64,000 nucleotides of DNA, from the NCBI RefSeq assembly GCF_007655135.1, contig NC_045132.1, positions 10,044,001 through 10,108,000 of the forward strand. The letters run 5' to 3'. The notes below the pieces were generated by a model, which saw nothing but the letters and a program-made list of their open reading frames with translations, did no database searches and was not told the origin of the DNA. This stretch comes from Punica granatum. Taxonomy: Eukaryota; Streptophyta; Magnoliopsida; Myrtales; Lythraceae. Below are positions 1 to 11,860 of the stretch, in pieces. A program made the translations under genes and the position numbers. Positions within the stretch are counted from its first letter, which is position 1. Each line of letters begins with the position of its first letter.

Positions 1-484
1 TTTCGCTTATCTACTTTATGCATTTTTATTTCCCGCACACGCACTGCATAACATACTAGCTTCTAGGTACCTATTGGTCGCGTCCCACAACCAGTAATAG
101 GAGCATAGGTTAGATAGGGGTTCGAAGTAGGGGTACGGCGCGCAGTTCGACTGTCGCTTAGGCCTTGAAAAGAATCCCGCTCGATTTCAAGGAATTGACA
201 CCCTTGAGTCGGGGGCCCCCATCCCTAGGTAGCACGGTCCTTGTAGTGCCAAAACCATGCACACTGCAGGAGCTCCACGCCATATTCCAACCCGACTTCA
301 GTAACAGTCCATCGAGTCGGCCTGCGCGCCATTTGAGTCCTTTTCTGTTTTTGAGAGAGATGTACGTTGTATACATTAAGCCGTGGGCATTTATTTTCTG
401 TACCCATGCATCATCTAATTTCAAAATTAGGCGTCATTTATATTAACTAGTCCTAAATCGGTTTTCCTTTCATCTTGGTAAGAG
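1..484 (+). other. 5' untranslated leader of element A
   Basis: This stretch precedes ORF1 and aligns by eye with the leaders of B (about 17290-17760), C (minus strand, about 35670-35210) and E (about 51440-51700). The most conserved part is 181-240, described as a separate entry. A GGTAAG word at 477-482 lies just before the probable ORF1 start. No primer-binding site is visible, so it must lie upstream of base 1. Short ORFs here on both strands are not conserved as protein. Confidence 0.75.
181..240 (+). promoter_or_regulatory. Conserved leader hairpin block (candidate packaging/dimerisation signal)
   Basis: TTCAAGG and CCTTGA flank a 9-nt loop (AATTGACAC) and form a 6-bp stem. The block continues into a GC-rich stretch with the self-complementary GGGGGCCCCC in this copy. 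It recurs almost unchanged in B (17457-17515), C (minus, 35463-35520) and E (51610-51655), while neighbouring leader sequence has drifted. Position between the primer site and gag is where retroelement packaging and dimer signals usually lie; that role is inference. Confidence 0.5.
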
Positions 485-1972
485 ATGGCGCGCTCGGTCT
501 CCTTTCCACACCTCGACAGGGTCACGCCACCACTTGAGGAAATCAGTCACATCTAGGCTCATCTACATCAGGTCAACCGCGACTACATCAGTACCTTTGT
601 TGGGGATATACCAATGCTAGCTATGTGCCGAGTGGATTGGAACTTCTTGGGAGCAGCGGTGACATTTTGGGACCCAGTCCACGCCGTTTTCAACATCCAA
701 GGTACCGAGCTCACACCTACCATCGAGGAATATCGCACTCTCGTCGGAAGAGTTGCAGCCACCCGCGACATTGTGGAACCTAACTTCCACACCACCCGAC
801 TTGTTTTGGTATCGCGTCTACTCGGGGTGCATAGGTCTCAGCTACAAGCCGAACTTGCATATTCCGGTGGCACAGAGATAGTCACCGCGAAACTACTCCG
901 TTTTATTGAAATACGAATGCGCGAGGTTCAAGGGGATCTTTTACAAAAGAATTTTTGTCATGCAATCTTATTTTTAATTTTCGGGACTCTATTATTCCCT
1001 CGCTCGGCCGGTCACATTGACGTAGCCTTAGCTAGCGTTGTCCTCCAAGTGGTGGGAGGTCGCGAATACGAGGTGGCCTTGTTGGCCGAGACCATACGGT
1101 CCCTTGATCGCGTTACAAGAAAGACCGATCGAAGGTTGAGAGGGTCCCCAATCCTTTTGCAAATTTGGCTCCAAAGCCATGCAAACCCCTTCGGCCTTGT
1201 TCGTCCGGTTATGTTTTTCACACGTTCGGAGTTTATCATTTCGCGGTTACTACCTCTGTTGCATGTGGAAGAACGCAAGGTCTCCGAGTGGATCAAAATT
1301 TTTCGCGAAATAGCACCAAAGGGCTTTAAATGGCGCGCCGCGTGGATGCCACCCGGACCCATGACCATTAAATGTCCTGATTTTAACGGAGTACCACTCG
1401 TGAGCCATGCGGGGTCCACCACCTATTTTTCGGCGCGAGTAGTGAGGCAGTTAGGTGGCTTACAGACAGTTCCCAAAGGTACGGCGCGAACCGAATTCGA
1501 ACATACTTGGCGGGAGGACCAGACGTCCATAGATTGCCTAAGTGAAATCAAACGGGTTATGACCGCGTGGCGGACTACGGTCATCGAACATCTTTACTTC
1601 CCCGAGCACCCGACCCAAGATGAACGGGACTTTCAAGCCACGGAGGAATATATCCTCCGCTTTTATCGATGGGGTCCATCAGAGAATGACGATTTCACAT
1701 ATTCCCCTCCAGTAGAAAGTAGCGCATCATCCGGGGCACCGGTACCGGACATGACCATCCAAGCCGAGCTCGCCAATCTCAGGGCTGAAAGGGATCGCCT
1801 CCGCCGAGAGATCGCCGAGAAGAATGAGCAGCTGGGCGATCAGCACCAACTATAGAAGGAACTTGCACAGACCCGCGCCCAACTCCAGAAGCGTGACCAG
1901 GAGTTGGCGCAAGCGAACGCTGCCTTGGAAAGGGTCAGGAAGAGGGCCTGTGTAGGTCCACGCACATCCTAG
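485..1972 (+). pseudogene. ORF1: DUF7745 / plant-mobile-domain-like protein, two in-frame stops
   Basis: This is the extra ORF that Tat/Ogre elements carry before gag. Its function in the element is unknown. The longest open piece, from 614, is 413 codons. It begins with a VDWNFLGAAVTFWDPVHAVF-type segment, has a central region rich in hydrophobic helices, and ends in a charged heptad-like coiled coil (LANLRAERDRLRREIAEKNE). The frame is also open upstream from an ATG at 485 except for TAG at 554-556. Downstream of TAG 1853-1855 the coiled-coil pattern resumes (KELAQTRAQLQKRDQELAQA) to a TAG at 1970-1972. I therefore take 485-1972 as the ancestral extent. Assignment to DUF7745 rests on recognising the sequence style, not on a search. 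Remnants of its first and last parts survive in B and C. Confidence 0.7.
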
Positions 1973-2280
1973 GATAGACACCTCAACCAGGCCCTCACCG
2001 GTGCTTTCCATGGTGACGGTCGCTTGCACCTCGAGCACGTTGGAAGACCGACTTAGGACTATCTTTTCAAAATTTGTATTGCACTTTGAACCATTCAGAG
2101 TTAATATGAATGACAGCATTAGTTTTTGAAAATTCATGCATCTCATGCATTTCTGCTTTTATTCACTGCTTTGCATGTTATTTTAGAGATAATTTCTTAC
2201 ATTAAACTCACACACTTATGGAATCCAGGTGTTAACAACTGGCGGCACCTCATCGATATCCCACTCGTTTCCAGCAAAGA
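1973..2280 (+). other. Noncoding spacer between ORF1 and gag
   Basis: About 300 AT-rich bases with no reading frame. The middle part (roughly 2060-2150) is also present in B near 18150-18260, in C on the minus strand near 34810-34700, and in E near 51960-52010. Conservation in elements without genes suggests part of the element's leader rather than lost coding sequence. Confidence 0.55.
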
Positions 2281-4711
2281 ATGGCAGAAGAAAATCAATT
2301 AGCTGTCTTTGAGGAAGATACGCCTATTACCCCAATTCATTCTCAAGCGCCGACTATGCATGCGCCACCACCACACGTGTCTCCTGTAGTCGTGCCACCA
2401 GCACATCGGGGAGTTTCCCCGACTCATCTTCCGCCACCTGTATCTTCGGGCCCACACCCGGCATATTCAGGAGGGCAGCCATCTTCCGCAGCTGATGATC
2501 GTGTACGTATTGCAGTACTTGAGAGTACGGTCAATCAACTGGCTGCCACCATGGCCACCAATATGGCCGAGCTCATGGCCCTACTCAAAGGCCCAAATCG
2601 TGCTTCTTCGAGCTTCACCCCACCTCCTGGGTACGGGCCAGCGGTCGATCCAAGCCCATGGGCCCAGCCGACCTTGATCCCCGATAATGGAGATCCGTCT
2701 GCCCCAATGATAGTGAACGCGCCGGCGACCCATCCAGTTAACAATCTTCCAGCACCACCTGCTTCAGCGACGATATTGGAACCACCTATGCTCATACCTC
2801 CACCGATCTCCACATCAGTCCCGGTTCCGGTCTCTGCGTCGGTCCCAGCTCCGACTTCCGCTGTCCCACCGCCGATCATATTCCTGCCTACAACTGCCCA
2901 GGCTCCTGCTCACACTGCTGAACCTCCCCCATACCAAGCTTCACAACCCCATATCAGCCTTTCTTACCAAGCTCCACCTCCCATAAATATAGCCTACTCT
3001 GAACCGGGCACGCCGAACCACGCGGCCCCTAGAGCTCCACCCACAAATTTTCTCTCGGAAACGGGGACTGAACAGGAACAGAGATTGAAGAAGTTGGAAG
3101 AGAATATCCGAGCCCTACAATCAGGCGGCTCCCGCCTCGATGCCGGCGACGGCGATTGGAGTCTCTTCCCAAGTATGCAGCTACCCCCAAAGATTAAGGT
3201 ACCTGAATTTCAGAGGTACTACGGCACCACCGACCCTCGTCACCATCTCCGTCACTACCGGGGAAAAATGCTGCAGTACTGGGACTACGAAGTGTTCGTC
3301 ATCCATACGTTCCAGGATAGTTTGGCAGGAGCGGCTCTGGATTGGTACATGTCACTGAAAGCTGCGGATATCCCCACGTGGACAGACCTCTCGAGCAAAT
3401 TCATCGACCAATACAGGTACTGTGCGGAGGCGCCCCCGACTCTACTGGAGCTCAGCACGATGGAGATGACCGGTGACCAGGGCTTCGAGGCCTATGCAGT
3501 GAAGTGGCGGGCTAGAGCGGCGAAGCATATCCCTCTGATCAGTGAGGCACAACAGATCCAATTATTCCACTCCACTCTTAAAGGTGCCTACTACTTGCAC
3601 TTGTTGGCCCATACGTCGTCATTCTCCAACCTTATGATGCCGGAAAGAAGCTCGACATCGGCATTAAGCTCGGCAAGATAGAAGGTCCGGCCGAGAAAAA
3701 GGAAGGAGAGTCCTCGAAGAGGGTCGCCACCGGGACAGCGGGAAGCAGGAGAGGGAAAGACACGTCCGTCAATGTTGTCAACTTAGGGCGCCAGGCCCCC
3801 CAGCAATATTCCATAAGCTACACGCCCGCACCACCAGCCACTCAAGCATATGCTCCACCTTCGATACATTATCAACAACAACCCCCAGCGCAGCAAGCTT
3901 ACTATTCCGCCCCACCGGCTTCCTTTCCATTGCCGGTCCCGCAGCAATACGCCCATAATTACGCTTCTGCTCCTCCTCAGACCCCGCAATACAGGCCTCC
4001 GGCTTCGAGAACTCCTCAGCTGAACAACAGGCCCCAGCCCCACAAGGTCAGCAAGGTGGCGCAACGCAAAATCGGCAGCGTAAACAGTTCACACCTCTGC
4101 CGGCTCCGCTCTCCTACATATACCGGCAACTCCTCGAGGGTAACAAGATCCGATCGATAGCACCTAACCCTGATTTCGACCCAACCATCCAAGATCAAAG
4201 TCGGCGCTGCGAGTACCATCAGGGCGCACCCGGTCACACCACTGACAATTGTTGGAAATTACGGGAGAGGATCCAACAGTTGATTGATGACAAGCAACTC
4301 ATGTTCAACGCCGTCAAACCCCCGAACGTGCAATCAAATCCTCTTCCCGATCACGGGTCGAGCTTAGGACCCAGCATTAACATGATCGGTGTTTGCGCTA
4401 TAGGGGAGTACGAGACCGGACAGGAGGCACCGGCCCCGTTTGTGATCGAATATGTTCCCGCAGAAGCTAGTGTAGGGTACGCAGGGTTCGATGCCACGCC
4501 CACCCCATTCGTGATAGAAGTCCCCGCACGAGAGCCATATCAAGACAGCAAGGTCCCGTGGACCTACGAAGGAAGTGTTGGGAACCTCGAGAGTCAATTT
4601 AGCGTCATGGGCGTGACACGCTCGGGTCGAGTCTATGAAAATCCGAAGGTCGCAAACAAAGGGAAAGCCCTGGCAATGCCCGAAGTCGCCCTGGAAGCCT
4701 CGTCCATTCCC
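2281..4711 (+). pseudogene. gag: capsid/nucleocapsid region, frameshifted
   Basis: Gag packages element RNA into virus-like particles. The start is the ATG at 2281 (MAEENQ...). Residues 1-260 are low-complexity and proline-rich. A short coiled coil (EQEQRLKKLEENIRALQ) lies near residues 263-280. From about residue 293 comes the plant retrotransposon gag core (PPKIKVPEF, then F.DSL.G.A..WY). A one-base loss near 3633-3636 moves the frame, and it moves again at about 4000-4022. After that a proline/glutamine stretch leads to a zinc-knuckle-like C-x2-H-x5-H-x4-C motif (CEYHQGAPGHTTDNC, about 4209-4253). TAG at 4712-4714 then interrupts the continuing frame. No single product is possible from this copy. 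Confidence 0.85.
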
Positions 4712-4714
4712 TAG

Positions 4715-5946
4715 AAGAAGGTGACTGAAGAAGAAACTGAGGCCTTCATGAAGATTATCAAGGCAAGCGAGTACAAGGTCGTTGAACAAATGGGCAAATC
4801 TCCAGCCCACATTTCACTACTCGCCCTCCTCTTGGGTTCAGAGCCACATCGTGAAGCGCTTCTGAGGGTCCTAACAGCAGCGCAGATCCCCAAAGAGACG
4901 GCTCCGAAGCGGATTGAGGAGACTATCAATTCGATTTTCTCCAACAACATTTCATTCTCAGATGATGAACTTCCCTCAGAAGGGTGGGCACACTCGCGGG
5001 CACTACACATTGTCTGCAAGTGTAATAACTTTATCATCGGTCGGGTCATGATCGACAATGGCTCGGCACTCAATGTTTGCCCGATTTCCACGTTGAAGCA
5101 GATGAACGTGGACTTTAACCGTATCCGTCCGAGCAAGACTGCGGTTCGAGCCTTCGACGGCTCTCGGAGGGAAGTAAATGGAGAGATCGACCTGGTGATC
5201 GAGGTGGGTCCCTGCTCATTCGCTGTTACGTTCCAAGTCCTAGACATCCCGAATGTTTTCAGCTTGTTGCTCGGGAGACCGTGGATCCATGCGGCTGGCG
5301 CTGTTCCTTCGTCCCTACACCAAAGGATTAAATTCATCGCACAAGATCGACTTATCACGGTCAATGGTGAGGAGGATTACGCCATTTACAAGGAAACAAC
5401 TGTTCCCTACATCAGTATCGGGGACGATCAAAATCTCCCCTTCCATTCATTTGAAACCATCTCCGTCATTCGAGACTACGGAGAGATCGGTCCAACCCGC
5501 GCTGACCGCATGGTGGGGAAGATTTTGCTGCACCATAATTAAATCCCGGGTTCCGGGCTTGGAGCACATGGGCAAGGGATCAACCGCCCCATCGAGGTTG
5601 AAGAATACAAGAACAGGAGGGGACTTGGTTTTCGCCCTTCCTGTCACGAGATTATTGAGGCCCGAAGGGGCAAGCGCCTTCACCGTCTCGCTGCACGCTA
5701 TGGGAAGATCAACAGGGGCATCCCGGTTCAGCCGCTCTCCTACTTTTTTCCTGGGCCTCCACACATCGTCGGAGGTACACTTGATGGTCTCTCCTCGGAT
5801 TCAGACAGCGAGCCTGTTGACCTGCCAAACATATGCGTTGTCACCGAGGAGACAACTCCAGGGGCTTACATTCACCTCGCGCAGGAAAATGAGGAACTCA
5901 ACAACTGGACCTCAGTCCAGCGTTACTCGGCTGTAATCGCCGATGT
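4715..5946 (+). pseudogene. Retropepsin-type aspartic protease with G-patch-like tail (pol exon 1)
   Basis: The protease processes the polyprotein. The active-site loop MIDNGSALNVCP places the catalytic aspartate at 5054-5056. DNGS is the usual Tat/Ogre form of D[TS]G. The second half has the expected hydrophobic-hydrophobic-G motif (FSLLLGRPWIH). TAA at 5540-5542 stops the frame, but the same frame stays open beyond it with a glycine-rich, G-patch-like start (PGSGLGAHGQGI) and runs to the intron donor at 5947. Element F (63559-63995) encodes the same tail, which shows the part after the stop is genuine coding sequence. The frame before 4712 is the same, so gag and protease were probably one ORF. 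Confidence 0.8.
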
Positions 5947-6142
5947 GTAAGGCCATCTATGTTTTGATATTCTCCGCGTGTCGGCATAGCCATAAGCCAC
6001 ACAACGGAAGAGGGATTCTTGTTATGGCATTCCGCTCTCATCATTAATAAAATCCCTACATGCATTTTTCAGAATTCTTTCTTTTTCTCTCACTTATTCG
6101 CAGCACTTCAAATTTTCTAAAACAATTTATTTAAATCGCCAG
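5947..6142 (+). other. Predicted 196-bp intron between protease and RT
   Basis: GCCGATGT is followed by the donor GTAAGG at 5947. The 3' end is pyrimidine-rich upstream and AT-rich before CGCCAG ending at 6142. Removing 5947-6142 joins the protease frame to the RT frame with no stop at the junction. Without removal, the TAA at 5948-5950 ends the protein. Element F has the same donor (GATGT/GTAAG) and acceptor position (63558 to 63345, minus), and its splicing also keeps frame. Pea Ogre elements are known to splice an intron at this place. Confidence 0.8.
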
Positions 6143-7402
6143 GCTCCACTCGAATCTGAATCTTCGACGCGTTGATTCGAATTCATCCGAGGAACCCCTT
6201 GAAGAGTCCCGACCCATATACTTCGGGGAAGGACTCGACGAGGATGGTCGAGTGCCCGAGATAGAAGAGAGTTTGCGCCGCCTTGAGAACCGCCAACTCA
6301 CTTCCGTGGAGCCGAGAGAGGAGATCAATGTGGGTACCGAAGAAGAACCTCGCATCCTAAAGATCGGGACAGGTCTCGACCCTATACAACGAGCCAGGAT
6401 GATCGAATTTCTAAAAGACTACCAAGAGGTCTTCGCTTGGTCCTACGCTGACATGCCGGGCTTAGATCCATCGATTGTCAAGCACTTCCTGCCGCTTGAT
6501 ACAGAGAGGTTTCCACCCAAGAGACAACACTTACGGCGGCAACGTGCCGGCCTTCTCCTCCGCATCAAAGAGGAGATTATTAAACAGATCAACGCAGGGT
6601 TCCTGGAGGTTTGCAATTATTCTGAATGGGTAGCGAATATCGTGCCCGTAGAGAAGAAGGATGGAAGAGTTAGAGTCTGCGTCGACTACAGAGACCTCAA
6701 CAAAGCCAGTCCCAAAGATAACTTCCCCCTACCTCACATTGACGTTTTAGTCGACAACACAGCACGCCACACGTTGTTCTCCTTCATGGATGGCTTCTCC
6801 GGATATAACCAGATTCGGATGGCCGAAGAGGACAAGATCAAGACGACGGTCATCACAATGTGGGGCACTTTCTGTTACCGAGTCATGCCCTTCGGCCTCA
6901 AAAACGCCGGGGCAACATATCAGAGGGCGATGGTCACGCTATTCCACGACATGATGCACAAAGAGATCGAGGTCTACGTTGACGACATGATTGCCAAATC
7001 CAAAGAAGGAGAGGACCATCTGGTTAATTTAAAACGCCTTTTTGACCGCCTCAAGAGGTACAAGCTCAGACTCAACCCGACGAAGTGCACATTCGGCGCT
7101 AAGTCAGGGAAACTGTTAGGGTTTGTGGTCAGTGAGCGAGGCATTGAGGTTGACCCGGACAAGGTGAAGGCAATCAGGGAGCTACGTCCGCCATCGACGG
7201 CCCGCGAAGTACGAGGTTTCTTGGGACGGCTGAATTACATTGCAAGATTTATCGCAAACCTGACAGACAAATGTCAACCACTCTTTCGTCTGCTTCGTAA
7301 AAATGCGGCAATTGAGTGGGACGAGGAATGTCAGAAGGCCTTCGATACTATTAAGGCATATTTGGCTCAGCCACCAGTGCTAGTTCCGCCGAACCAGATC
7401 GT
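6143..7402 (+). pseudogene. Reverse transcriptase (pol exon 2), frameshift at its end
   Basis: RT copies element RNA into DNA. The frame is open from the predicted acceptor. Motifs in order: EV.NYSEWVANIVPV.KKDGR..VCVDYRDLNKA (6609-6714), FSFMDGFSGYNQIRM with the first catalytic aspartate (6778-6822), MPFGLKNAGATYQ (6886-6924), and YVDD at 6975-6986 with the other two catalytic aspartates. Thumb and connection follow (LNPTKC.FG, GFVVSERGIEVDPDKVKAI, RGFLGRLNYIARFI). All key RT residues are present. A single-base loss near 7390-7398 shifts the frame: this frame meets TGA at 7407-7409 while homology continues in another frame from about 7400. Confidence 0.9.
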
Positions 7403-8260
7403 CGGCTGATCCTTTACTTGACAGTGCGTCGGCAATCCCTAGGATGCATGTTAGGGCAGGAAGACGAGTCCACGCGTACAGAACACGCCATTTATTATTT
7501 GAGCAAGAAGTTTACCGAAGGGGAGTCTAACTACCCGAAGATTGAGAAGATATGTTGCGCGCTAGTGTGGGTTATGCAGAGACTTCGACAATACATGCTC
7601 TACCACACTATCCGCTTATTGTCAAAGGCGGATCCCCTGAGGTACTTGCTCGATAGTCCATCTTCCATGAAGAACATTTCAAAGTGGCGATGTCAGCTGA
7701 CAGAATATGACATTGAATATGTGCCCCGTACATCGGTTAAGGGGCAGGCAATTGCAGATCACTTAGCGGAGTTCCCAATCGAAGACGATACGCTAATCAA
7801 CTCTAATTTTCCGGACGAAGGGATTCTCCAAGTGGATAGTGAGGAGAACAAATTCGCATGGAAGATGTATTTCGACGGCGCAGTGAATTCCACCGGTTTT
7901 GGTATCGGCGCAGTGCTGATATCCCCCGACGGACGTTATTATCCGATTGCAGCAAAAGTCGATTTTCCTTGCACCAACAACGTGGCCGAATACGAGGCAT
8001 GCATCCTTGGCCTGCAAGCGGCGATCGACTTCAAGGTGAAGGAATTGGAAGTATTCGGAGATTCTATGCTTACAATCTTCCAGACTCTGGGGCAATGGAA
8101 GACGAAGGACGAGAAACTAGTGCCATATCACGAGTATCTTGAGGAGTTAGCGGAGAACTTCGAGAAAGTCTCATTCACATACACGCCGCGCATCAAGAAC
8201 CAATTTGCAGATGCACTCGCGACGCTCGCATCCATGGTGAGCATCACGAAAGAAAACCTC
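7400..8260 (+). pseudogene. Dual RNase H: degraded native RNase H plus archaeal-type RNase H
   Basis: RNase H removes RNA from RNA/DNA hybrids during reverse transcription. The first domain (about 7400-7770) is the native Ty3 form (LGCMLGQED, HAIYYLSKKF..GE.NY..IEK, ISKWRCQLTEYDIEY, ADHLAEF). The residue expected to be its first catalytic aspartate falls in a diverged VRRQ stretch. The second domain (about 7860-8240) is the archaeal-type RNase H typical of Tat elements. Its four acidic residues are visible: YFDGA (D 7874), AEYEA (E 7994), GDS (D 8060) and FADALA (D 8210). This suggests the second domain took over catalysis, which is the accepted idea for Tat elements. Confidence 0.85.
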
Positions 8261-9583
8261 ATTGAACCACTCGAGATCGAGATCGCCAAAGGCCCTGCTC
8301 ACTGCGACGCAATCGAGGCGACCGATGAGCAGCCATGGTACGAAGACATTAAGCATTTCTTGCAAACCGGTCAATACCCTACATTCGCTAACCGTCGTGA
8401 TCGAAAAACACTTCGGCGACTCGCAGCACATTATTTCCTGAGTGGAGAAACTCTCTATCACCGTTCTTTTGACGCCACACTACTCTGGTGTGTTGACGAA
8501 GTCGAGGCACAACGTCTCATGGGAGAGATACACGAAGGGAGCTGCGGACCCCACATGAGCGGGCTTATGCTTGCCAAGAAACTCATGAGTTTAGGTTACT
8601 TTTGGTCCACCATGGAAGCCGATTGTGTCAAGCACGTCAAGCACTGCCACTTGTGCCAAGTGTATGCCGACCAGATCAAAGCACCGCCTAACGAGTTGCG
8701 CCCGATGGCAGCCCCATGGCCCTTTTCAATGTGGGGTATCGACGTGATCGGTCCTATCAACCCCAAAGCATCCAACGGACACCAATTCATTTTGGTGGCG
8801 ATAGACTATTTTACCAAGTGGATCGAGGCCGTAACGCTTGCTTCAGTCACAGCAAATGCCGTGGCACGTTTTCTCAAGCGTGACATCATCGCCCGATACG
8901 GAGTTCCCTAGACGATCATCACCGACAATGCCAAGAACCTGAACAACAGGGTCATTGACGAGCTTTGTGAGCGATTCAAAGTGCATCACCGCAACTCCAC
9001 TCCATACCGTCCCCAAATGAACGGTGCAGTGGAGGCTGCAAACAAAAATATCAAGAAGATTATCGAGAAAATGACGGTGACTTACAAAGATTGGCACAAG
9101 ATGCTTCCTTTCGCGCTCTTGGCATACCGAACATCTATCCGCTCTTCAACCGGGGCAACCCCGTATTCTTTGGTCTACGGCATGGAGGCCGTCCTCCCGA
9201 TCGAAGTGGAGATTCCTTCCATGAGGGTCCTCGCCGAGACCGAACTTGAAGAAGCAGAATGGGCGAAGCAACGTTGTGAACAGCTCAATCTCATTGACGA
9301 GAAGCGGCTAACGGCACTCTGTCACGGTCAATGCTACCAACAGAGAATGGCCCGACCGTTCAATTCGAGAGTCCGCCACCGAGAGTTCAAACCCGGTGAC
9401 CTCGTCCTGCGGAAAGTCTTACATATTACACCTGATTTTCGGGGCAAGTTCGCATACAAGTACGACGGGCCTTTTGTCGTCAAGGAAGTCTTTTCCGGAG
9501 GGGCAATCATTTTAAGCGACATGGACGGAACCGAAAATGCGCTCCCAGTCAACGCCGATGCCCTCAAGAAGTACTATCCCTAA
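8261..9583 (+). pseudogene. Integrase, one in-frame amber stop
   Basis: Integrase inserts the cDNA into the host genome. The HHCC zinc module is present (H 8531 in IHEGSCGPHMSG; C..C in HCHLCQ). The catalytic D-D-35-E triad is complete: D at 8741 (GIDVIGP), D at 8924 (TDNAKN), E at 9032 (GAVEAANK), with 35 residues between the last two. TAG at 8909-8911 cuts the frame just before the second aspartate, and the same frame continues to a natural TAA at 9581-9583. The C-terminal part has FKPGDLVLRKV and a GPF/Y module (YDGPFVV, near 9461-9481) as in most Ty3/gypsy integrases. No chromodomain follows, in line with Tat rather than chromoviruses. Confidence 0.9.
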
Positions 9584-10714
9584 TTGGGTGCTTCGTCGTT
9601 CTACAGCCGTTGCATGTCCCCGCAGCTACAACTCACACTTCCAACACTTGCCTTCTTCCGTATTCTTCAGGCTTCGCGCCCGTTTTACTTCAGTGCATCT
9701 TCTGTTATCAGCATTTATGCCATCTCCATCCAATCCTTCCATATAAGAACATCTATGAGAGAAAAAGAATAATTTTCCCGCAAGGTTGAAAACCTCCCCG
9801 AGGCGACCTAGGCAAAAATTAGGGAATGAGGGGCACGACTTAAAATCCCGCAAAGGGGAGCAGTGGCAAAAGGAGAGCATGAGTTATATCCTTGCTAGGC
9901 TGAAAACCCACAAAGGGCAGTCTAGGCAAAAGTTAAAGGAACCGATAGGTGCGATCGGACCCTATCTTGGGCAGTCGTAGCAAAAGGAGAGCATTCATGA
10001 GAGAAAAGTCAAAATAAAATACCCCGTCAGGTCGTTGCGCGTTTTGCGGCCTGGGCAAAAATTAGGGGAAATTGTCGGTTCAACCACGAAAGAGCTGCGA
10101 CACCTCGTGTGGAGCTATGACAAGTAGTGGTTTAGCGGTTTTCAGCTCAAGCAAACTCTCTTCGACTCTACGGGTTCAAGACATGCCTCGAAATGAGTTC
10201 GAATCGTCGTATCCTTGATTTAGAGGATTCCTAAAGATCCTTCCTTATACCTTCATGCAAAAACTCTGCGGGTCATGCTCGTCTTGCAAAGGCCATTCCT
10301 TCAAGTCAAATACATGTCATACTCGGGGACGCGGTCGCCCCTCAAACGGCCACTGAATCTAAATTCCCGGAATATCATTACATAGATTTCTTTACATATC
10401 GCAATTTCAGCAAGTTTTGCCCGACTGACAACGATCGTTGGTTATCGTTTTCCTGCATACAGGTCTGAGTGTATAGATCCCGGGAGGTGTCCCCCGAGCG
10501 GGAGTATGTCTGTCTCGTTCGACAAGCCGCAGTCCCTATTCGGGTGAAGGACCCAAAAAGGAGCACACGTCAACTCCGCCAGACAAACCCATGGGCGCAC
10601 GACCAGCGACAGGGCGCAGTTATCACTGCATTATTTCAGCACAATACCGGCTTAACACCGAACAGATAGCCCTACGCTACCTCATAACAGTGATTCTTAC
10701 TCTCGCATTCACCG
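9584..10714 (+). other. 3' untranslated region of element A before the array
   Basis: No credible gene. From 9780 to 10070 a loose repeat of about 50-60 bases recurs around the words 'ggcaaaa(a/g)ttaggg' and 'ggcaaaaggagagc', each preceded by a GC-rich, partly self-complementary stretch. The same words recur in the noncoding blocks of C, D and E (for example near 54430-54560), so this is a shared 3' UTR component. A's version is much shorter than theirs. Confidence 0.6.
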
Positions 10715-11860
10715 TTCTTTGGACTTCGTGTCCTTATTTACTGTTTTTCGGACTTCGTGTCCACATCTACTGCATTCTGGACTTCGTGTCCACATTTACT
10801 GCTTTTCAGACTTCGCGTCCAGGACTTCGTGTCCATCTTTAACGCTTTTCGGACTTCGTGTCCATCTTTATCGCTTTTCGGACTTCGCGTCCAGGACTTC
10901 GTGTCCACATTTACTGCTTTTCGGACTTCGCGTCCAGGACTTCGTGTCCACCTTTACCGCTTTTCGGACTTCGCGTCCAGGACTTCCTGTCCATCTTTAC
11001 CGCTTTTCGGACTTCATGTCCACATTTACTGCTTTTCGGACTTCATGTCCATCTTTGCCGCTTTTCGGACTTCGCGTCCAAGACTTAGTGTCCATCTTTA
11101 TTGCTTTTCGGACTTCGCGTCCAGGACATCGTGTCCACATTTACTGCTTTTCGGACTCCGCGTCCAGGACTTCGTGTCCATCTTTACCGTTTTGCGGACT
11201 TCGCGTCCCGGATTTCGTGTCCATCTTTACCGCTTTTCGGACTTCGCGTCCAGGACTTCGTGTCCATCTTTACCGCTTTTCGGACTTCGCGTCCAGGACT
11301 TCGTGTCCATCTTTACCGCTTTTCGGACTTCGCGTCCAGGACTTCGTGTCCATCTTTACTGCTTTTCGGACTTCGCGTCCAGAACTTCGTGTCCATCTTT
11401 ACTACTTTTCGGACTTCGCGTCCGCCTCTTACTGCATTTTGGACTTCGTGTCCACATTCATTGCATTCCGGACTTCGTGTCCGTGTCTACTGCATTCTGG
11501 ACTTCGTGTCCTCATTTACTGCTTTTTGGGCTTTGTGTCCACTTTCATTGCATTCCGGACTTCGTGTCCGTGTCTACTGCATTCCGGACTTCGTGTCCTC
11601 ATTTACTGCTTTCCGGACTTCGTGTCCGCATTCACTGCATTTTGGACTTCGCGTCCGCATTTATTGCATTTTGGACTTCGTATCCACATTCATTGCAATC
11701 CGGACTTCGTGTCCGTGTCCACTGCATTCCGGACTTTGTGTCCTTATTTACTGCTTTTCGGACTTCGTGTCATCATTTACTGCTTTCCGGATTTCGTGTC
11801 CGCATATACTGCTTTTCAGACTTCGTGTCCGCATTTAATGTCCTTCAAGTATGCGTCTAC
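10715..11860 (+). repeat. Tandem array A: 29- and 43-bp hairpin-word units
   Basis: Two unit types occur. The 43-bp unit (measured at 11238, 11281, 11324) carries two words, GGACTTCGCGTCC and GGACTTCGTGTCC, then a CTTTACCGCTTTT spacer. The 29-bp unit (measured 11469 to 11498) carries one word and a TTTACTGC-type spacer. Each word is an inverted repeat with a GGAC/GTCC stem and a TTCGC or TTCGT loop. The 43-bp type fills about 10.80-11.43 kb and the 29-bp type lies on both sides. All three forward frames are open across most of the array, which is a by-product of the repeat and not a gene. Confidence 0.9.

Noticed and set aside
2200..2300. A second intron acceptor before gag ('ccaggtgttaac')
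   Set aside because: No matching donor with a frame consequence could be identified, and gag has its own ATG.
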